The notes under the pieces: model-generated
What the model saw: only the letters and a program-made list of their open reading frames with translations
Databases searched by the model: none
Told to the model about the DNA's origin: nothing
NCBI RefSeq assembly: GCF_018362995.1
Contig: NZ_CP074372.1
Location: 3,782,001-3,846,000, forward strand
From: Chryseobacterium indologenes
Lineage (GTDB): Bacteria > Bacteroidota > Bacteroidia > Flavobacteriales > Weeksellaceae
DNA length: 64,000 nucleotides
Direction of reading: 5' to 3'
Shown: positions 1 to 9,355 of the stretch, in pieces
Numbering within the stretch: the first letter of the stretch is position 1
Layout: the number at the start of each line of letters is the position of its first letter
Made by a program: the position numbers and the translations under genes

Positions 1-739
1 CTCCCACACCGATCCATGCATATTTAAAACATTCAAAAATACCTGTCAAAGGATTGTAGTAAGCTAATTTTTTAAAAAATCCCGGTAATGAAGAGACAGG
101 ATATATTACTGGAGTTGCATACATATATAAGCTTACCCCAAAACCGAGTAGCATTGCCAAATCTTTATATTTCGTAGTAAGGGCAGAAAATATCATTCCA
201 ACTCCTAATGCAAAAAGTGCCATCAGGAATATAAGAAATGGAGTTGCCAAAATCCAGATGTTAGGATGGGCTTCTCCTTTATTGTAATAATAAGCCCATG
301 CAAGGATGAATAGAACAAACTGTACTCCAAATCGCATAAGGTTAGAAATGACAATAGAAAGCGGGGTAACCAGTCTTGGAAAATACACTTTTCCGAAAAT
401 TCCGGCATTTCCTGTAAAAGTAGAGGATGTAGCCAGTAAAGAGGAAGAAAAATAATTCCAAAGAGTAACGCCAGCCAGATAAAAAAGAAGAGGTGGAGCC
501 CCATCTGTTGGGAGCTTGGCAATTCTTCCAAAAATAACCAGATATACTATAGTTGTTAGAATGGGATTAATAAAAAACCATATAGGTCCTAAAATAGTCT
601 GCTTAAAACTGGATATAAAATCTCTTTTTACAAACATGTAAACAAGATCTTTGTATTTCCAGACTTCTTTTAGCTTCAAGTCAAATAACGAATGATCTGC
701 ATCAATCGTCTCAGTCCACTTCTGTTGTGGTTCATTCAT
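1..739 (-). CDS. ABC-2 type polysaccharide export permease (Wzm-like), 3' end outside the window
   Basis: The frame is open from an ATG at 739 to the window edge, giving 246 residues and no stop. It begins MNEPQQKWTETID. A cytoplasmic lead follows, with the motif YMFVKRDFISSFKQTILGP at about residues 35-53, and then several hydrophobic segments. This is the pattern of the membrane subunit of ABC-2 exporters that carry O-antigen or other polysaccharides across the inner membrane. It lies upstream of nucleotide-sugar genes on the same strand, although the terminator at 860-888 separates it from rfbA. The ATPase partner (Wzt-like) is not in view and would be expected just beyond position 1. The family call rests on motif and topology; the exported polymer is unknown. 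Confidence 0.82.
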   Translation of the reverse strand, partial: MNEPQQKWTETIDADHSLFDLKLKEVWKYKDLVYMFVKRDFISSFKQTILGPIWFFINPILTTIVYLVIFGRIAKLPTDGAPPLLFYLAGVTLWNYFSSSLLATSSTFTGNAGIFGKVYFPRLVTPLSIVISNLMRFGVQFVLFILAWAYYYNKGEAHPNIWILATPFLIFLMALFALGVGMIFSALTTKYKDLAMLLGFGVSLYMYATPVIYPVSSLPGFFKKLAYYNPLTGIFECFKYAWIGVG

Positions 740-859
740 CTGTGTAAGTTTTTGCAAATTTATAATAATTAATTCTTACCGTATCTTTTCGTTTATAAAT
801 TTTCATAATAAATAAAACTAAAAATCAACAACTAATATATTGATAATTGGCGGTATGAA

Positions 860-888
860 CAAAAACTATTGGCCATAAAGCCAATAGT
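860..888 (-). terminator. Rho-independent terminator after rfbA
   Basis: Stem ACTATTGGC (865-873) pairs with GCCAATAGT (80-88 of the 800s, 880-888). Read on the minus strand, the hairpin is followed by a T run (complement of 860-864). It lies 26 nt beyond the rfbA stop, so it probably ends the ugd-rfbB-rfbA transcript and makes the permease at 739 a separate unit. Confidence 0.7.
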
Positions 889-913
889 CTATGATTTTTA
901 TAAATTGTTTTTG

Positions 914-1777
914 TTATTTGCTGATAAGTTGTTTCAGGTATTCGCCATAGCCGCTTTTTCCGTATTTTACCGCAGTTTCAAGCAGTTTTTCTTCATTAAT
1001 GAATTTGTTCCTGAACGCGATTTCTTCAATACAGCCGATTTTAAATCCTTGTCTTTTTTCTATAACACTTACAAATTCTGAAGCGTCATGAAGAGAGTCA
1101 AAAGTTCCGGTGTCCAGCCATGCAGTACCTCTGTCGAGAACAGCAACCTCAAGTTTCTCGTTTTTTAAATAGACGTTGTTGATATCGGTGATCTCCAGTT
1201 CGCCTCTTGCAGAAGGCTTGATGTTTTTAGCAATTTCTACCACATCGTTATCATAAAAGTAAAGGCCTGGTACCGCATAATTTGACTTAGGGTTTAGAGG
1301 TTTTTCTTCAATAGAAACTGCTTTTAAATCTTTATCAAATTCTACAACACCATATCTTTCCGGGTCAGCAACGTGATAGGCAAAAACAACGCCTCCATTC
1401 GGATTGGTTTTATTTTTTAGTAAAGTTCCCATTTCGGAGCCGTAGAAAATATTATCGCCCAGTACAAGGGCAGCAGAATCATTGCCGATAAACTGGTCTC
1501 CTAAAATAAATGCCTGTGCTAAACCATCAGGGCTTGGCTGTACAACGTATTCTATATTACAGCCAATTTGTGAGCCATCGCCCAGAAGCTTGATAAAACC
1601 TTCCTGGTCATGTGGCGTAGTGATGATAAGAATATCCTTTATTCCTGCTAAAAGTAGTGTGGAAAGCGGATAATAGATCATGGGTTTGTCGTAAACAGGC
1701 ATCAGCTGCTTGCTCACTGCTATCGTTAGAGGGTAAAGTCTTGTTCCGGATCCCCCGGCTAATATTATTCCTTTCAT
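914..1777 (-). CDS. rfbA: Glucose-1-phosphate thymidylyltransferase
   Basis: This 287-residue protein has the usual length of RfbA/RmlA. It makes dTDP-glucose from dTTP and glucose-1-phosphate, the first step toward dTDP-rhamnose and related deoxysugars. The nucleotide-binding signature [18 protein letters not shown] is at residues 1-18, followed by [28 protein letters not shown] (about 106-114) and the EEKP motif (about 157-160) are also present. It lies 123 bp downstream of rfbB on the same strand, with no gene in between. rfbC and rfbD are not in this window, so the final sugar cannot be assigned from what is visible. Confidence 0.97.
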   Translation of the reverse strand: MKGIILAGGSGTRLYPLTIAVSKQLMPVYDKPMIYYPLSTLLLAGIKDILIITTPHDQEGFIKLLGDGSQIGCNIEYVVQPSPDGLAQAFILGDQFIGNDSAALVLGDNIFYGSEMGTLLKNKTNPNGGVVFAYHVADPERYGVVEFDKDLKAVSIEEKPLNPKSNYAVPGLYFYDNDVVEIAKNIKPSARGELEITDINNVYLKNEKLEVAVLDRGTAWLDTGTFDSLHDASEFVSVIEKRQGFKIGCIEEIAFRNKFINEEKLLETAVKYGKSGYGEYLKQLISK

Positions 1778-1900
1778 TTGGTGGTGCGTATTACGCTTAT
1801 TTCTTTTGTGTTATGAATTGTTTTTTTTGCTATTCAGAGGCATGATAAAGAATGGAAATTTGCTATACTTCATTCTTTATTTTTCTCAATAGCCGGATTT

Positions 1901-2980
1901 TTAGCTGTATTGTTTGCTATAGTAATCCTGATAATTTCCTGAAGTTACATTTTCAAGCCATTCTTTATTTTCAAGATACCAGTCAATGGTTTTACCCAAT
2001 CCTTCTTCAAAGGTTACCGATGGTTTCCAGCCTAAATCTTTATTTAGCTTTGTTGCGTCAATAGCGTAACGCTTGTCATGGCCCGGTCTGTCTTTTACAA
2101 AAGTGATCAGTTTTTCAGAATAACCTTCAGGTCTTTCCAGCTTAGCATCCATCTGTTTGATCAGCTCTTTTACAAGATCAATATTCTGCCACTCATTGAA
2201 TCCTCCGATATTGTAAGTCTCGCCTGTTTTTGCTTCATTAAAGATCTGATGAATCGCTTTGGCGTGATCGATGACAAATAACCAGTCTCTGGTATATTTT
2301 CCGTCACCATAAATAGGAAGAGGTCGTTCGTTGATGATATTTGAGATACAAAGAGGGATCAGTTTTTCAGGAAAATGATTGGGTCCATAATTGTTTGAAC
2401 AGTTAGAAACAATAAATGGCATTCCGTAGGTATTTCCATAAGCTCTTACCAGGTGGTCAGATGCTGCTTTTGAAGCAGAATACGGAGATTGAGGATCATA
2501 TGATGTCGTCTCTAAAAAGAATCCTGTTTCCCCTAAACTTCCATATACTTCATCAGTCGAAATATGGTAGAAAAGGTTGGTTCTTTTTTCATTTGGGAAT
2601 CTGCCATGAGTGTGGTCAGGGTTTAATGTCCAAAACTCTTTACAAAGATTCAGAAGATTAGCTGTTCCGTTTACATTGGTGTTAATAAACGCCATGGGGT
2701 CAGTAATACTTCTGTCTACATGACTTTCAGCGGCTAAATGTACTACAGCATCCGGATTGTATTTTTCAAAAACCCTTCTAAGTTCTTCAGGATTTGTGAT
2801 GTCTGCTTTTTCGAAAACATAATTAGGTTCATTTTCAATGTCCTTTAAGTTTTCCAGATTTCCGGCATAGGTAAGGGCATCAAGGTTGATGATCGTAGTA
2901 TCCGGATTGTTTTTTACAAATTCTCTTACAACATGGGAGCCGATGAACCCGGCACCTCCTGTAATGATAATGTTTTTCAT
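1901..2980 (-). CDS. rfbB: dTDP-glucose 4,6-dehydratase
   Basis: This 359-residue short-chain dehydrogenase/reductase-type enzyme converts dTDP-glucose to dTDP-4-keto-6-deoxyglucose, using bound NAD. The Rossmann motif GGAGFIGSHV is near the N-terminus (about residues 8-17). The catalytic HISTDEVYGSLGE segment lies at about 140-152, and YSASKAASDHLVRAY carries the Tyr-x3-Lys pair at about 167-181. NNYGPNHFPEKLIPL is the family substrate-binding stretch. The stop of ugd (2985) is 4 nt before this ATG (2980), so the two are almost certainly co-transcribed and coupled. Confidence 0.97.
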   Translation of the reverse strand: MKNIIITGGAGFIGSHVVREFVKNNPDTTIINLDALTYAGNLENLKDIENEPNYVFEKADITNPEELRRVFEKYNPDAVVHLAAESHVDRSITDPMAFINTNVNGTANLLNLCKEFWTLNPDHTHGRFPNEKRTNLFYHISTDEVYGSLGETGFFLETTSYDPQSPYSASKAASDHLVRAYGNTYGMPFIVSNCSNNYGPNHFPEKLIPLCISNIINERPLPIYGDGKYTRDWLFVIDHAKAIHQIFNEAKTGETYNIGGFNEWQNIDLVKELIKQMDAKLERPEGYSEKLITFVKDRPGHDKRYAIDATKLNKDLGWKPSVTFEEGLGKTIDWYLENKEWLENVTSGNYQDYYSKQYS

Positions 2981-2984
2981 TTGT

Positions 2985-4298
2985 TTATTTTGAGATGGTC
3001 TTTCTTCCTATACTTTTATAATGAAATCCGTTTTGTTCAGGGATTTCCAGCGGATACATATTTCTGCCGTCAAAAATGACTTTGTTTTTCATTTTTTTAG
3101 CCATAAGCTCAAAATTTGGATTTTTAAACTCCGGCCATTCTGTAGCAATAAATAATGCATCAACATCTTCCAGTGCATCATACATTCCTTTGGCATATTG
3201 TATTTTGCTGCCAAGGAGTTTCTGAACATTGCTTTCGGCAACAGCGTCATATGCTATGATTTCTGCTCCTTTTTCTAATAAAAGAGCAATATTATCTAAA
3301 GATGAAGCTTCTCTGATATCATCTGTATTGGCTTTAAAGGCAAGTCCCCACATGGCAATTTTCTTTCCTTTTATATTGCCGCCGAAATACTTCTCGATTT
3401 CAGAGACTAAAATTACTTTTTGAGCGGTATTTACATTTTCAGTAGCTTCAAGAATCTGAAAGTTAAAATCTTCCTGCTTGCCTGATTTTATAAGAGCTTT
3501 TACATCTTTTGGAAAACAGCTTCCTCCATATCCGATTCCCGGGAATAAGAATCTATGCCCGATTCTGTCATCACTACCCATTCCCAGTCTTACTTTATCA
3601 ACATCTGCACCTACTTTTTCGCAGTAGTTTGCAATTTCGTTCATAAAAGTGATCTTTACCGCTAAAAATGAGTTCGCTGCATATTTTGTAAGCTCCGATG
3701 ATTTTTCATCCATAAAGATGATCGGAATTCCAGTATTGGTAAAAGGCTGGTAAATTTTAGACATGATGTCTTTTGCTCTTTCTGAGCTGGCGCCTACAAC
3801 TACTCTTGAGGGATTCATAGAGTCTTCAACGGCAAAGCCTTCTCTTAAAAATTCAGGATTTGAAACTACATCAAAAGGGAGATTTGTTTTGGAAGAGATG
3901 GTTTCTCTTACCCTGTCTGCAGTTCCCACAGGAACAGTACTTTTATTGACAACGACTTTATATTCCGTCATCATTTCGCCAATATTGTTGGCTACCTGAA
4001 GTACATAAGATAAGTCTGCAGAGCCGTCTTCTCCCGGGGGAGTTGGTAATGCCAGATATATAACTTCACTTTTATCTAAGGCTTCTTTAAGATCAGTAGT
4101 GAAAAATAATCTTTCAGACTGGATGTTTCTTAAAAACATTTCTTCAAGATTCGGCTCATAGATGGGAACAATGCCGTTTTTCAAACCTTCTACTTTTTTT
4201 TCATCAATATCAACACAGTATACTGAATTACCAAGTTCTGCCAGAGTAGTTCCTGTAACTAATCCTACATAACCTGTTCCTACAATCGTTATGTTCAA
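2985..4298 (-). CDS. ugd: UDP-glucose 6-dehydrogenase
   Basis: This 437-residue enzyme oxidises UDP-glucose to UDP-glucuronate for surface polysaccharide. The NAD site GTGYVGLVTG is at residues 7-16. NPEFLREGFAVEDS and the catalytic-cysteine motif GIGYGGSCFPKDVKAL (Cys near residue 260) are clear. The C-terminal UDP-binding domain is complete. The only plausible start is TTG at 4298: the frame meets a stop eight codons upstream, and the protein begins directly with the first beta strand (MNITIVG). It heads the ugd-rfbB-rfbA operon and is divergent from rimP. A homologue with a related UDP-sugar substrate, such as UDP-N-acetylmannosamine dehydrogenase, is less likely. Confidence 0.92.
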   Translation of the reverse strand: MNITIVGTGYVGLVTGTTLAELGNSVYCVDIDEKKVEGLKNGIVPIYEPNLEEMFLRNIQSERLFFTTDLKEALDKSEVIYLALPTPPGEDGSADLSYVLQVANNIGEMMTEYKVVVNKSTVPVGTADRVRETISSKTNLPFDVVSNPEFLREGFAVEDSMNPSRVVVGASSERAKDIMSKIYQPFTNTGIPIIFMDEKSSELTKYAANSFLAVKITFMNEIANYCEKVGADVDKVRLGMGSDDRIGHRFLFPGIGYGGSCFPKDVKALIKSGKQEDFNFQILEATENVNTAQKVILVSEIEKYFGGNIKGKKIAMWGLAFKANTDDIREASSLDNIALLLEKGAEIIAYDAVAESNVQKLLGSKIQYAKGMYDALEDVDALFIATEWPEFKNPNFELMAKKMKNKVIFDGRNMYPLEIPEQNGFHYKSIGRKTISK

Positions 4299-4323
4299 AA
4301 TGTTTGTTTTAAAATTCTAAAGA

Positions 4324-4331
4324 CAAAAGTA
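4324..4331 (-). promoter_or_regulatory. Candidate -7 box for the ugd-rfbB-rfbA operon
   Basis: Read on the minus strand this is TACTTTTG, an exact match to the Bacteroidota TAnnTTTG element, 25 nt upstream of the TTG start of ugd. No convincing TTTG -33 element sits 19-21 nt further upstream, so the call is tentative. Confidence 0.4.
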
Positions 4332-4406
4332 ATAAAAATCCTGTGACATATTCCTTTAATTTATTGTAAATGAATCTGGCGCTATTTGCTTGATACTTAA
4401 GATAAT

Positions 4407-4437
4407 TTTGTGTTTTTGGAAAAAATGCTTATATTTG
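4407..4437 (+). promoter_or_regulatory. Promoter of rimP-nusA-infB
   Basis: A TTTG -33 element (4407-4410) and a TATATTTG -7 element (4430-4437) are separated by 19 nt, the ideal Bacteroidota sigma factor spacing. Transcription should start near 4442-4444, which is exactly where the outer stem of the leader RNA begins. Confidence 0.8.
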
Positions 4438-4442
4438 CAATG

Positions 4443-4500
4443 GATTTACGGGAAAAAATGGGAAGGCTTCGGAAGAAAGCCTTTTTTCGTACTGTAAATC
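4443..4500 (+). ncRNA. Structured leader RNA of the rimP-nusA-infB operon (candidate attenuator)
   Basis: Three nested helices fill the leader. The outer one is GATTTAC (4443-4449) with GTAAATC (4494-4500). The middle one is GAAAAAA (4452-4458) with TTTTTTC (4482-4488). The inner one is GGCTT (4465-4469) with AAGCC (4477-4481). In another fold, AAGGCTT (4463-4469) pairs with AAGCCTT (4477-4483) and the T run becomes an intrinsic-terminator tail. The pairing is seen in the sequence; control of transcription into nusA is inference. I cannot match it to a named RNA family by eye. Confidence 0.65.
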
Positions 4501-4513
4501 AAGATAAAATTAT

Positions 4514-4981
4514 ATGGAGTTTAGAAAAAGAATTGACGAATTATTAAATGAATTCCTTGAGACCAGAAAAGATCTGTTTCTTATTGATCTTAAAATTTCT
4601 GCAGGGGATGATATTACAGTGATTTTAGATGGTGATAACGGAGTTTCGCTGCAGGACTGTCTTGATGCAAGCCGTGCAATAGAATTCAATATGGATCGTG
4701 AAGAGCATGACTTCAGCCTTCAGGTGATGTCTGCCGGATTGAGCGAGCCATTATCCACACCAAGACAGTTCGGTAAAAACATTGGAAGAGAGATTGAGGT
4801 GATGCTGGAAGATTCTTCTAAAATAGAAGGAGAATTGTCAAAAGTAGATGATGAAAAGATCACGCTTACTTTGCGTTACCGTAAGCCGAAAGATATCGGA
4901 AAAGGAAAAGTAGATGTAGAAGAGGAGAAAGAGATTTCTTACTCCGACATCAAGAAAGCATTAGTAGTAATTAAATTTTAA
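4514..4981 (+). CDS. rimP: Ribosome maturation factor RimP
   Basis: This 155-residue cytoplasmic protein is needed for 30S subunit maturation. It has the RimP N-terminal domain (residues ~1-80) with DITVILDGDNGVSLQDCLDASRAIE, followed by the conserved SAGLSEPLSTPRQFGKNIGREI stretch and a C-terminal SH3-like domain (about 85-155). Length and fold order are normal. It is the first gene of the conserved rimP-nusA-infB operon, 16 nt ahead of nusA, and is expressed from the promoter and structured leader at 4407-4500. The ATG at 4514 is the first start after the leader. Confidence 0.96.
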   Translation: MEFRKRIDELLNEFLETRKDLFLIDLKISAGDDITVILDGDNGVSLQDCLDASRAIEFNMDREEHDFSLQVMSAGLSEPLSTPRQFGKNIGREIEVMLEDSSKIEGELSKVDDEKITLTLRYRKPKDIGKGKVDVEEEKEISYSDIKKALVVIKF

Positions 4982-4997
4982 AAAGAAAAAAGAATAG

Positions 4998-6233
4998 ATG
5001 GATAATATAGCGTTGATTGAATCCTTTGGTGATTTTAAAGACGAAAAGGGGATCAGTAAAATTGATCTTATGGCAATTATTGAAGATTCTCTGAAGACTC
5101 TTTTGAGAAAAAGATTTGACTCAGATGATCATTTTGATGTGATTGTAAACCCGGATAAAGGAGATTTTCAGATATTTTTAAATAAAACAATTGTAGAGGA
5201 CGAAATGTCTGAAGATGATGATTTGGAAATTGAAATTTCTGAAGCAAAGAAGATTGACCCTACCTTCGAAGTAGGTGAGGACTTTACAATGGAAATTCCT
5301 GTTGCTCAATTGGGGAGAAGAAATATTCTTACCCTTAAGCAAATTCTGGCTACAAAACTTCAGGAGCACAATAATGCAATGCTGTACGAGCAGTTTAGAG
5401 ATAAAATTGGAGAAATAGTTGTAGGAGAAATCCACCATATCCGTCACAAGCACGTGATTCTGCTGGATGATGAAGGAAATGAATTTATTTTACCAAAAGA
5501 AAACCAGATCCCATCCGATTTCTTTAAAAAGGGTGAGAATATCAGAGCTATTGTTGAAACAGTAGACTTTAAAGGTTCTAAACCACAGATTATTATTTCC
5601 AGAACTGCGCCTAAATTCCTTGAGAAATTATTAGAGCTGGAAATTCCTGAAATCCAGGACGGAACAATTATGCTGAAAAAGGTAGTAAGAATTCCTGGTG
5701 AAAAGGCGAAGATTGCAGTAGATGCTTATGATGACAGAATTGATCCGGTAGGTGCCTGTGTAGGTGTTAAAGGATCCAGAATTCATGGGGTTGTAAGAGA
5801 GTTGAGAAATGAAAACATCGATGTTATTCAGTGGTCTAAAAACCCTGAGATTTTGGTGAAGAGAGCTTTAGGAAACGTTACTGTCAATAAGATTGACATC
5901 AATGAGGATCAAAACTATGCATTAGTATATACTCCTGTTGAAGAGATTTCTAAAGTAATTGGAAAACAAGGACAGAATATTAGACTGGCTTCTTGGTTGT
6001 CAGGATATGAAATTGATGTATACAGAGAGTCCAGCGAGGATGACGATGTTGAATTGAGAGAATTTAATGACGATATCGAGCAGTGGATTTTGGATGAGTT
6101 TAAGAAAGTAGGACTTACAACTGCAAAATCAGTATTGGATAAAGAAACTGAAAGTCTTTTAAATATGGTAGACCTTGAAGAAGAAACAATTGAAGAGGTA
6201 AAACGTATTTTGAGAGAAGAATTTGAAGATTAA
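4998..6233 (+). CDS. nusA: Transcription termination/antitermination factor NusA
   Basis: This 411-residue RNA polymerase-binding protein modulates pausing, termination and antitermination. In order it has an N-terminal polymerase-binding domain (about 1-125), an S1 domain (about 130-200, VGEIHHIRHKHVILLDDEGNEF), KH1 with GACVGVKGSRIHGVVRELRNENIDV (about 252-276), and KH2 with ISKVIGKQGQNIRLASWLSGYEI (about 315-337). It ends in a short acidic tail and lacks the two C-terminal acidic repeats of E. coli NusA, as is usual outside proteobacteria. It sits between rimP and infB. If the leader at 4443-4500 is an attenuator, NusA may regulate its own operon (inference). Confidence 0.97.
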   Translation: MDNIALIESFGDFKDEKGISKIDLMAIIEDSLKTLLRKRFDSDDHFDVIVNPDKGDFQIFLNKTIVEDEMSEDDDLEIEISEAKKIDPTFEVGEDFTMEIPVAQLGRRNILTLKQILATKLQEHNNAMLYEQFRDKIGEIVVGEIHHIRHKHVILLDDEGNEFILPKENQIPSDFFKKGENIRAIVETVDFKGSKPQIIISRTAPKFLEKLLELEIPEIQDGTIMLKKVVRIPGEKAKIAVDAYDDRIDPVGACVGVKGSRIHGVVRELRNENIDVIQWSKNPEILVKRALGNVTVNKIDINEDQNYALVYTPVEEISKVIGKQGQNIRLASWLSGYEIDVYRESSEDDDVELREFNDDIEQWILDEFKKVGLTTAKSVLDKETESLLNMVDLEEETIEEVKRILREEFED

Positions 6234-6309
6234 GATTTAAATAAATTTTAATAAACAGTAAAAAGGAAATACTTTAATTTTAAAAATTAAAAAACAGTAA
6301 ATAATATAG

Positions 6310-9285
6310 ATGCCAAAAATTAGATTAAATAAAGCGGTTAAGGAATTCAACATTTCGATGTCCAGATTAGTAGAGTTTTTACAGTCAAGGGGTTTCGAGG
6401 TTGAAGGCAATCCTAACGCTCAATTGGAAGAATCGGCATATTCTGCATTGGAGGCTGAGTTTGCTAAAGACGGCGAACAAAGAAAGGCTTCCCATGAGGT
6501 GGTGATCACTAAAGTTCCGGAAGAAAAACTGGAAATTGAAGAAAAGAAAACCCCTGAAGTGATAAGAGCTAAAGCAAATAAACCAGAAACTAGAATTTTA
6601 GGTAAAATTGATCTAGAACCTAAGAAGCCTGAAGTTGAGGAAGCTCCTGCAGCTCCTGTGGCTCCTGTTGCAACACCGGTTGAAGAAAAGAAAGAAGAAA
6701 TCGTGAAAGAAGAACAGCCGGAAGTAAAAGCAGCTCCTGAAAAGCAGGAATTCAAAGTTTTGGATAAAATTGATTTGTCTCAAATAGAATCTAGAAACAG
6801 ACCTGTGAAAAAAGACAAGCCAAAAATGGAGGAGAAAAAAGAAGAAGTAAAACCTGTGGAACCAGTAAAAGAAACTCCAAAACCAGCTGTTGTAGAGGAG
6901 AAAAAAGTGGAAACTCCAAAAGCAGAGGCTGAGCCTGAATCTCAGGAACCTCAGAAAATTGAGACAGTATATCAAAAACTTGACGGTCCTAAGATCGTTG
7001 GAGAAAAGATTGACTTGACTCAATTTGCACCAAAACCAGGTGCCGGGGCAAAAAAGAAAAGAAAGAGAATTGAAAAACCTGGTGGCCAGAATAACCAACA
7101 AGGTCAGGGGAATAATCAAAACTCAGGAAATAATAATAACCAAGGTGGACAAGGCCAAGGAAACCGTCCGCATAATAACGGTGGACAAGGTGGAAACCGT
7201 CAAGGGCAAGGAGGGCAAGGAAATCGTCCTCAAGGTCAGGGTGGCCAGGGTCAAGGTGGGAACCGTTTTGGAAACAACCAAGGTGGTGGAAACCGTCAGG
7301 GACAAGGTGGTGGTGGCTTCAAAAAAGGTGGCCAAAACAACAGACCTGGACAAAGAGTTATGCCAGTTGAATTAACTGACGAGCAAGTTAAAAATCAGAT
7401 TAAAGAAACATTAGAAAAGCTTACTAATAAAGGAGGTAAATCTAAATCTGCAAAACACAGAAAAGATAAAAGAACTTTCCGTAGAGAGCAGGATGAGCGT
7501 CAGCAGGAGCTTGAAGCACAGGACAGAACTCTTAAAGTAACAGAATTCATTACTGTAGGTGAATTGGCAAGTTTGATGAACGTTTCTCCAACTGAAGTAA
7601 TTTCTGCTTGTTTTTCACTAGGGGTAATGGTTACCATGAACCAAAGACTTGAAGCTGATACCCTATTATTGGTAGCAGATGAGTTTGGTTATAAAATTGA
7701 ATTCTCGGATGCTGACCTTGAAGAAGGCGATAGCGAAGATGAAATCGACAGCGAAGAAAGCTTAGTGTCAAGAGCACCGGTAGTTACTGTAATGGGACAC
7801 GTTGACCACGGTAAAACTTCATTATTGGATTATGTTAGAAAAACTAACGTAATTGCAGGTGAATCCGGAGGTATTACACAGCACATTGGTGCTTATAACG
7901 TGAAACTGGAAAACGGTCAGAGAATTACATTCTTAGATACTCCTGGTCACGAAGCCTTTACAGCAATGAGAGCGAGAGGTGCACAGATCACGGATATTGC
8001 GATTATTGTAATTGCTGCCGATGATGATGTAATGCCACAAACGAAAGAGGCAATTGCTCACGCGCAGGCTGCACAGGTGCCAATGATTATTGCAATCAAT
8101 AAAGTTGATAAACCAAATGCAAACCCTGATAATATTCGTCAACAGCTTTCAGGCTTAAACCCTCCGGTTTTAGTTGAAGAATGGGGAGGAAATGTTCAGG
8201 CGCAGGAGATTTCAGCGAAGTTTGGTAATAATGTAGATGTATTATTGGAGAAAGTTTTATTACAAGCTGAAATGCTTGAACTAAAAGCGAATCCTGATCG
8301 TTCTGCAAATGGTGTTGTTATTGAAGCATCTTTAGATAAAGGTAGAGGTTATGTTGCTACAATGCTAGTACAAACCGGAACCTTAAGAGTTGGAGACTAT
8401 GTAGTAGCTGGTAAAAATCACGGTAAAGTAAAAGCTTTACTAGATGAAAGAGGGAAAAACCTTGCGGAAGCAGGTCCTTCAATTCCTGCAACAATCTTAG
8501 GTTTGGACGGAGCGCCAACAGCTGGTGATAAATTCCGTGTATATGCTGACGAAAGTGAAGGTAAGGCTATTGCTAATAAGAGAGAGCAGCTTCAGAGAGA
8601 ACTTTCTATCAGAACGAAAAAACATACAACGCTTGAAGAACTAGGTAGACGTATTGCTTTAGGAGAATTCAAAGAATTGAATATTATTCTTAAAGGTGAC
8701 GTGGATGGTTCTGTGGAAGCACTTTCTGACCAGTTACAAAGATTATCAACAGAGGAAATCAGCGTGAAAATTCTTCACTCAGGTGTAGGACAGATCACTG
8801 AATCTGATATCAATTTAGCGGCAGCATCAGATGCAATTATCATTGGATTCAATGTGAGAGCAGGTGCTAATGCAAAAGAACTTGCAGACCGTGAGGAAAT
8901 TGAAATCAGAACATATTCTGTAATCTATAAAGCTATAGACGAGGTAAAAGAAGCAATGGAAGGAATGCTTTCTCCGGAAATTCAGGAGCAGGTAATTGGT
9001 AATGTTGAAATCCGTGAGGTATTCAAGATTTCTAAAGTTGGTTCAATTGCCGGATGTATGGTTCTTACCGGAAAAGTTACAAGACAATCGAAAGTGCGTC
9101 TATTAAGAGACGGTATTGTTAAATTCGACGGAGAACTTGAAAGCTTGAAGCGTTTCAAAGACGATGTTAAAGAAGTAACAAAAGGTTACGAATGTGGTCT
9201 GAACCTTAAAGGTTATAATGATATTGAAATCGGTGATATTCTTGAAGTTTACGAAGAAGTAGCAGTTAAGAAGAAACTAAAATAA
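6310..9285 (+). CDS. infB: Translation initiation factor IF-2 with a long Gly/Gln/Asn-rich linker
   Basis: This 991-residue GTPase brings initiator tRNA to the 30S subunit and promotes subunit joining. An IF2 N-terminal domain (1-52) is followed by a long Glu/Pro/Lys-rich segment (about 55-250). Next comes an extreme Gly/Gln/Asn/Arg low-complexity stretch (about 255-345), then a second IF2_N domain (about 412-465). The G domain contains [15 protein letters not shown] (about 491-505), DTPGHEAF and NKVDKP, and the IF2 domains II-IV run to the C-terminus. It lies 76 nt after nusA and ends at a strong terminator. The catalytic core is ordinary; only the linker is remarkable. Confidence 0.97.
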   Translation: MPKIRLNKAVKEFNISMSRLVEFLQSRGFEVEGNPNAQLEESAYSALEAEFAKDGEQRKASHEVVITKVPEEKLEIEEKKTPEVIRAKANKPETRILGKIDLEPKKPEVEEAPAAPVAPVATPVEEKKEEIVKEEQPEVKAAPEKQEFKVLDKIDLSQIESRNRPVKKDKPKMEEKKEEVKPVEPVKETPKPAVVEEKKVETPKAEAEPESQEPQKIETVYQKLDGPKIVGEKIDLTQFAPKPGAGAKKKRKRIEKPGGQNNQQGQGNNQNSGNNNNQGGQGQGNRPHNNGGQGGNRQGQGGQGNRPQGQGGQGQGGNRFGNNQGGGNRQGQGGGGFKKGGQNNRPGQRVMPVELTDEQVKNQIKETLEKLTNKGGKSKSAKHRKDKRTFRREQDERQQELEAQDRTLKVTEFITVGELASLMNVSPTEVISACFSLGVMVTMNQRLEADTLLLVADEFGYKIEFSDADLEEGDSEDEIDSEESLVSRAPVVTVMGHVDHGKTSLLDYVRKTNVIAGESGGITQHIGAYNVKLENGQRITFLDTPGHEAFTAMRARGAQITDIAIIVIAADDDVMPQTKEAIAHAQAAQVPMIIAINKVDKPNANPDNIRQQLSGLNPPVLVEEWGGNVQAQEISAKFGNNVDVLLEKVLLQAEMLELKANPDRSANGVVIEASLDKGRGYVATMLVQTGTLRVGDYVVAGKNHGKVKALLDERGKNLAEAGPSIPATILGLDGAPTAGDKFRVYADESEGKAIANKREQLQRELSIRTKKHTTLEELGRRIALGEFKELNIILKGDVDGSVEALSDQLQRLSTEEISVKILHSGVGQITESDINLAAASDAIIIGFNVRAGANAKELADREEIEIRTYSVIYKAIDEVKEAMEGMLSPEIQEQVIGNVEIREVFKISKVGSIAGCMVLTGKVTRQSKVRLLRDGIVKFDGELESLKRFKDDVKEVTKGYECGLNLKGYNDIEIGDILEVYEEVAVKKKLK

Positions 9286-9303
9286 TAATTTCAGATAAAA
9301 TAT

Positions 9304-9335
9304 AAAGCAGGCATCTCAGATGCCTGCTTTTTTAT
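9304..9335 (+). terminator. Terminator of the rimP-nusA-infB operon
   Basis: A perfect 12-bp stem, AAAGCAGGCATC (9304-9315) with GATGCCTGCTTT (9319-9330), has a 3-nt loop and runs into a T tract. It lies 19 nt after the infB stop. The A-rich 5' side could also let it stop the converging gene at 9356-10036. Confidence 0.92.
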
Positions 9336-9355
9336 TATAATACTTCTAAATATTT

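Noticed and set aside
6613..7119. 168-codon minus-strand frame inside infB
   Set aside because: Rich in Phe/Leu/Ser because it mirrors the Glu/Lys-rich IF-2 linker; a shadow of biased codons.
7080..7340. CRISPR-like array suspected from short repeats
   Set aside because: The repeats are coding GGQ/GQG units in frame with IF-2, with no regular spacers.
7025..7375. 116-codon plus-strand frame overlapping the IF-2 linker
   Set aside because: Out-of-frame reading of the Gly/Gln repeats; no independent start signals.
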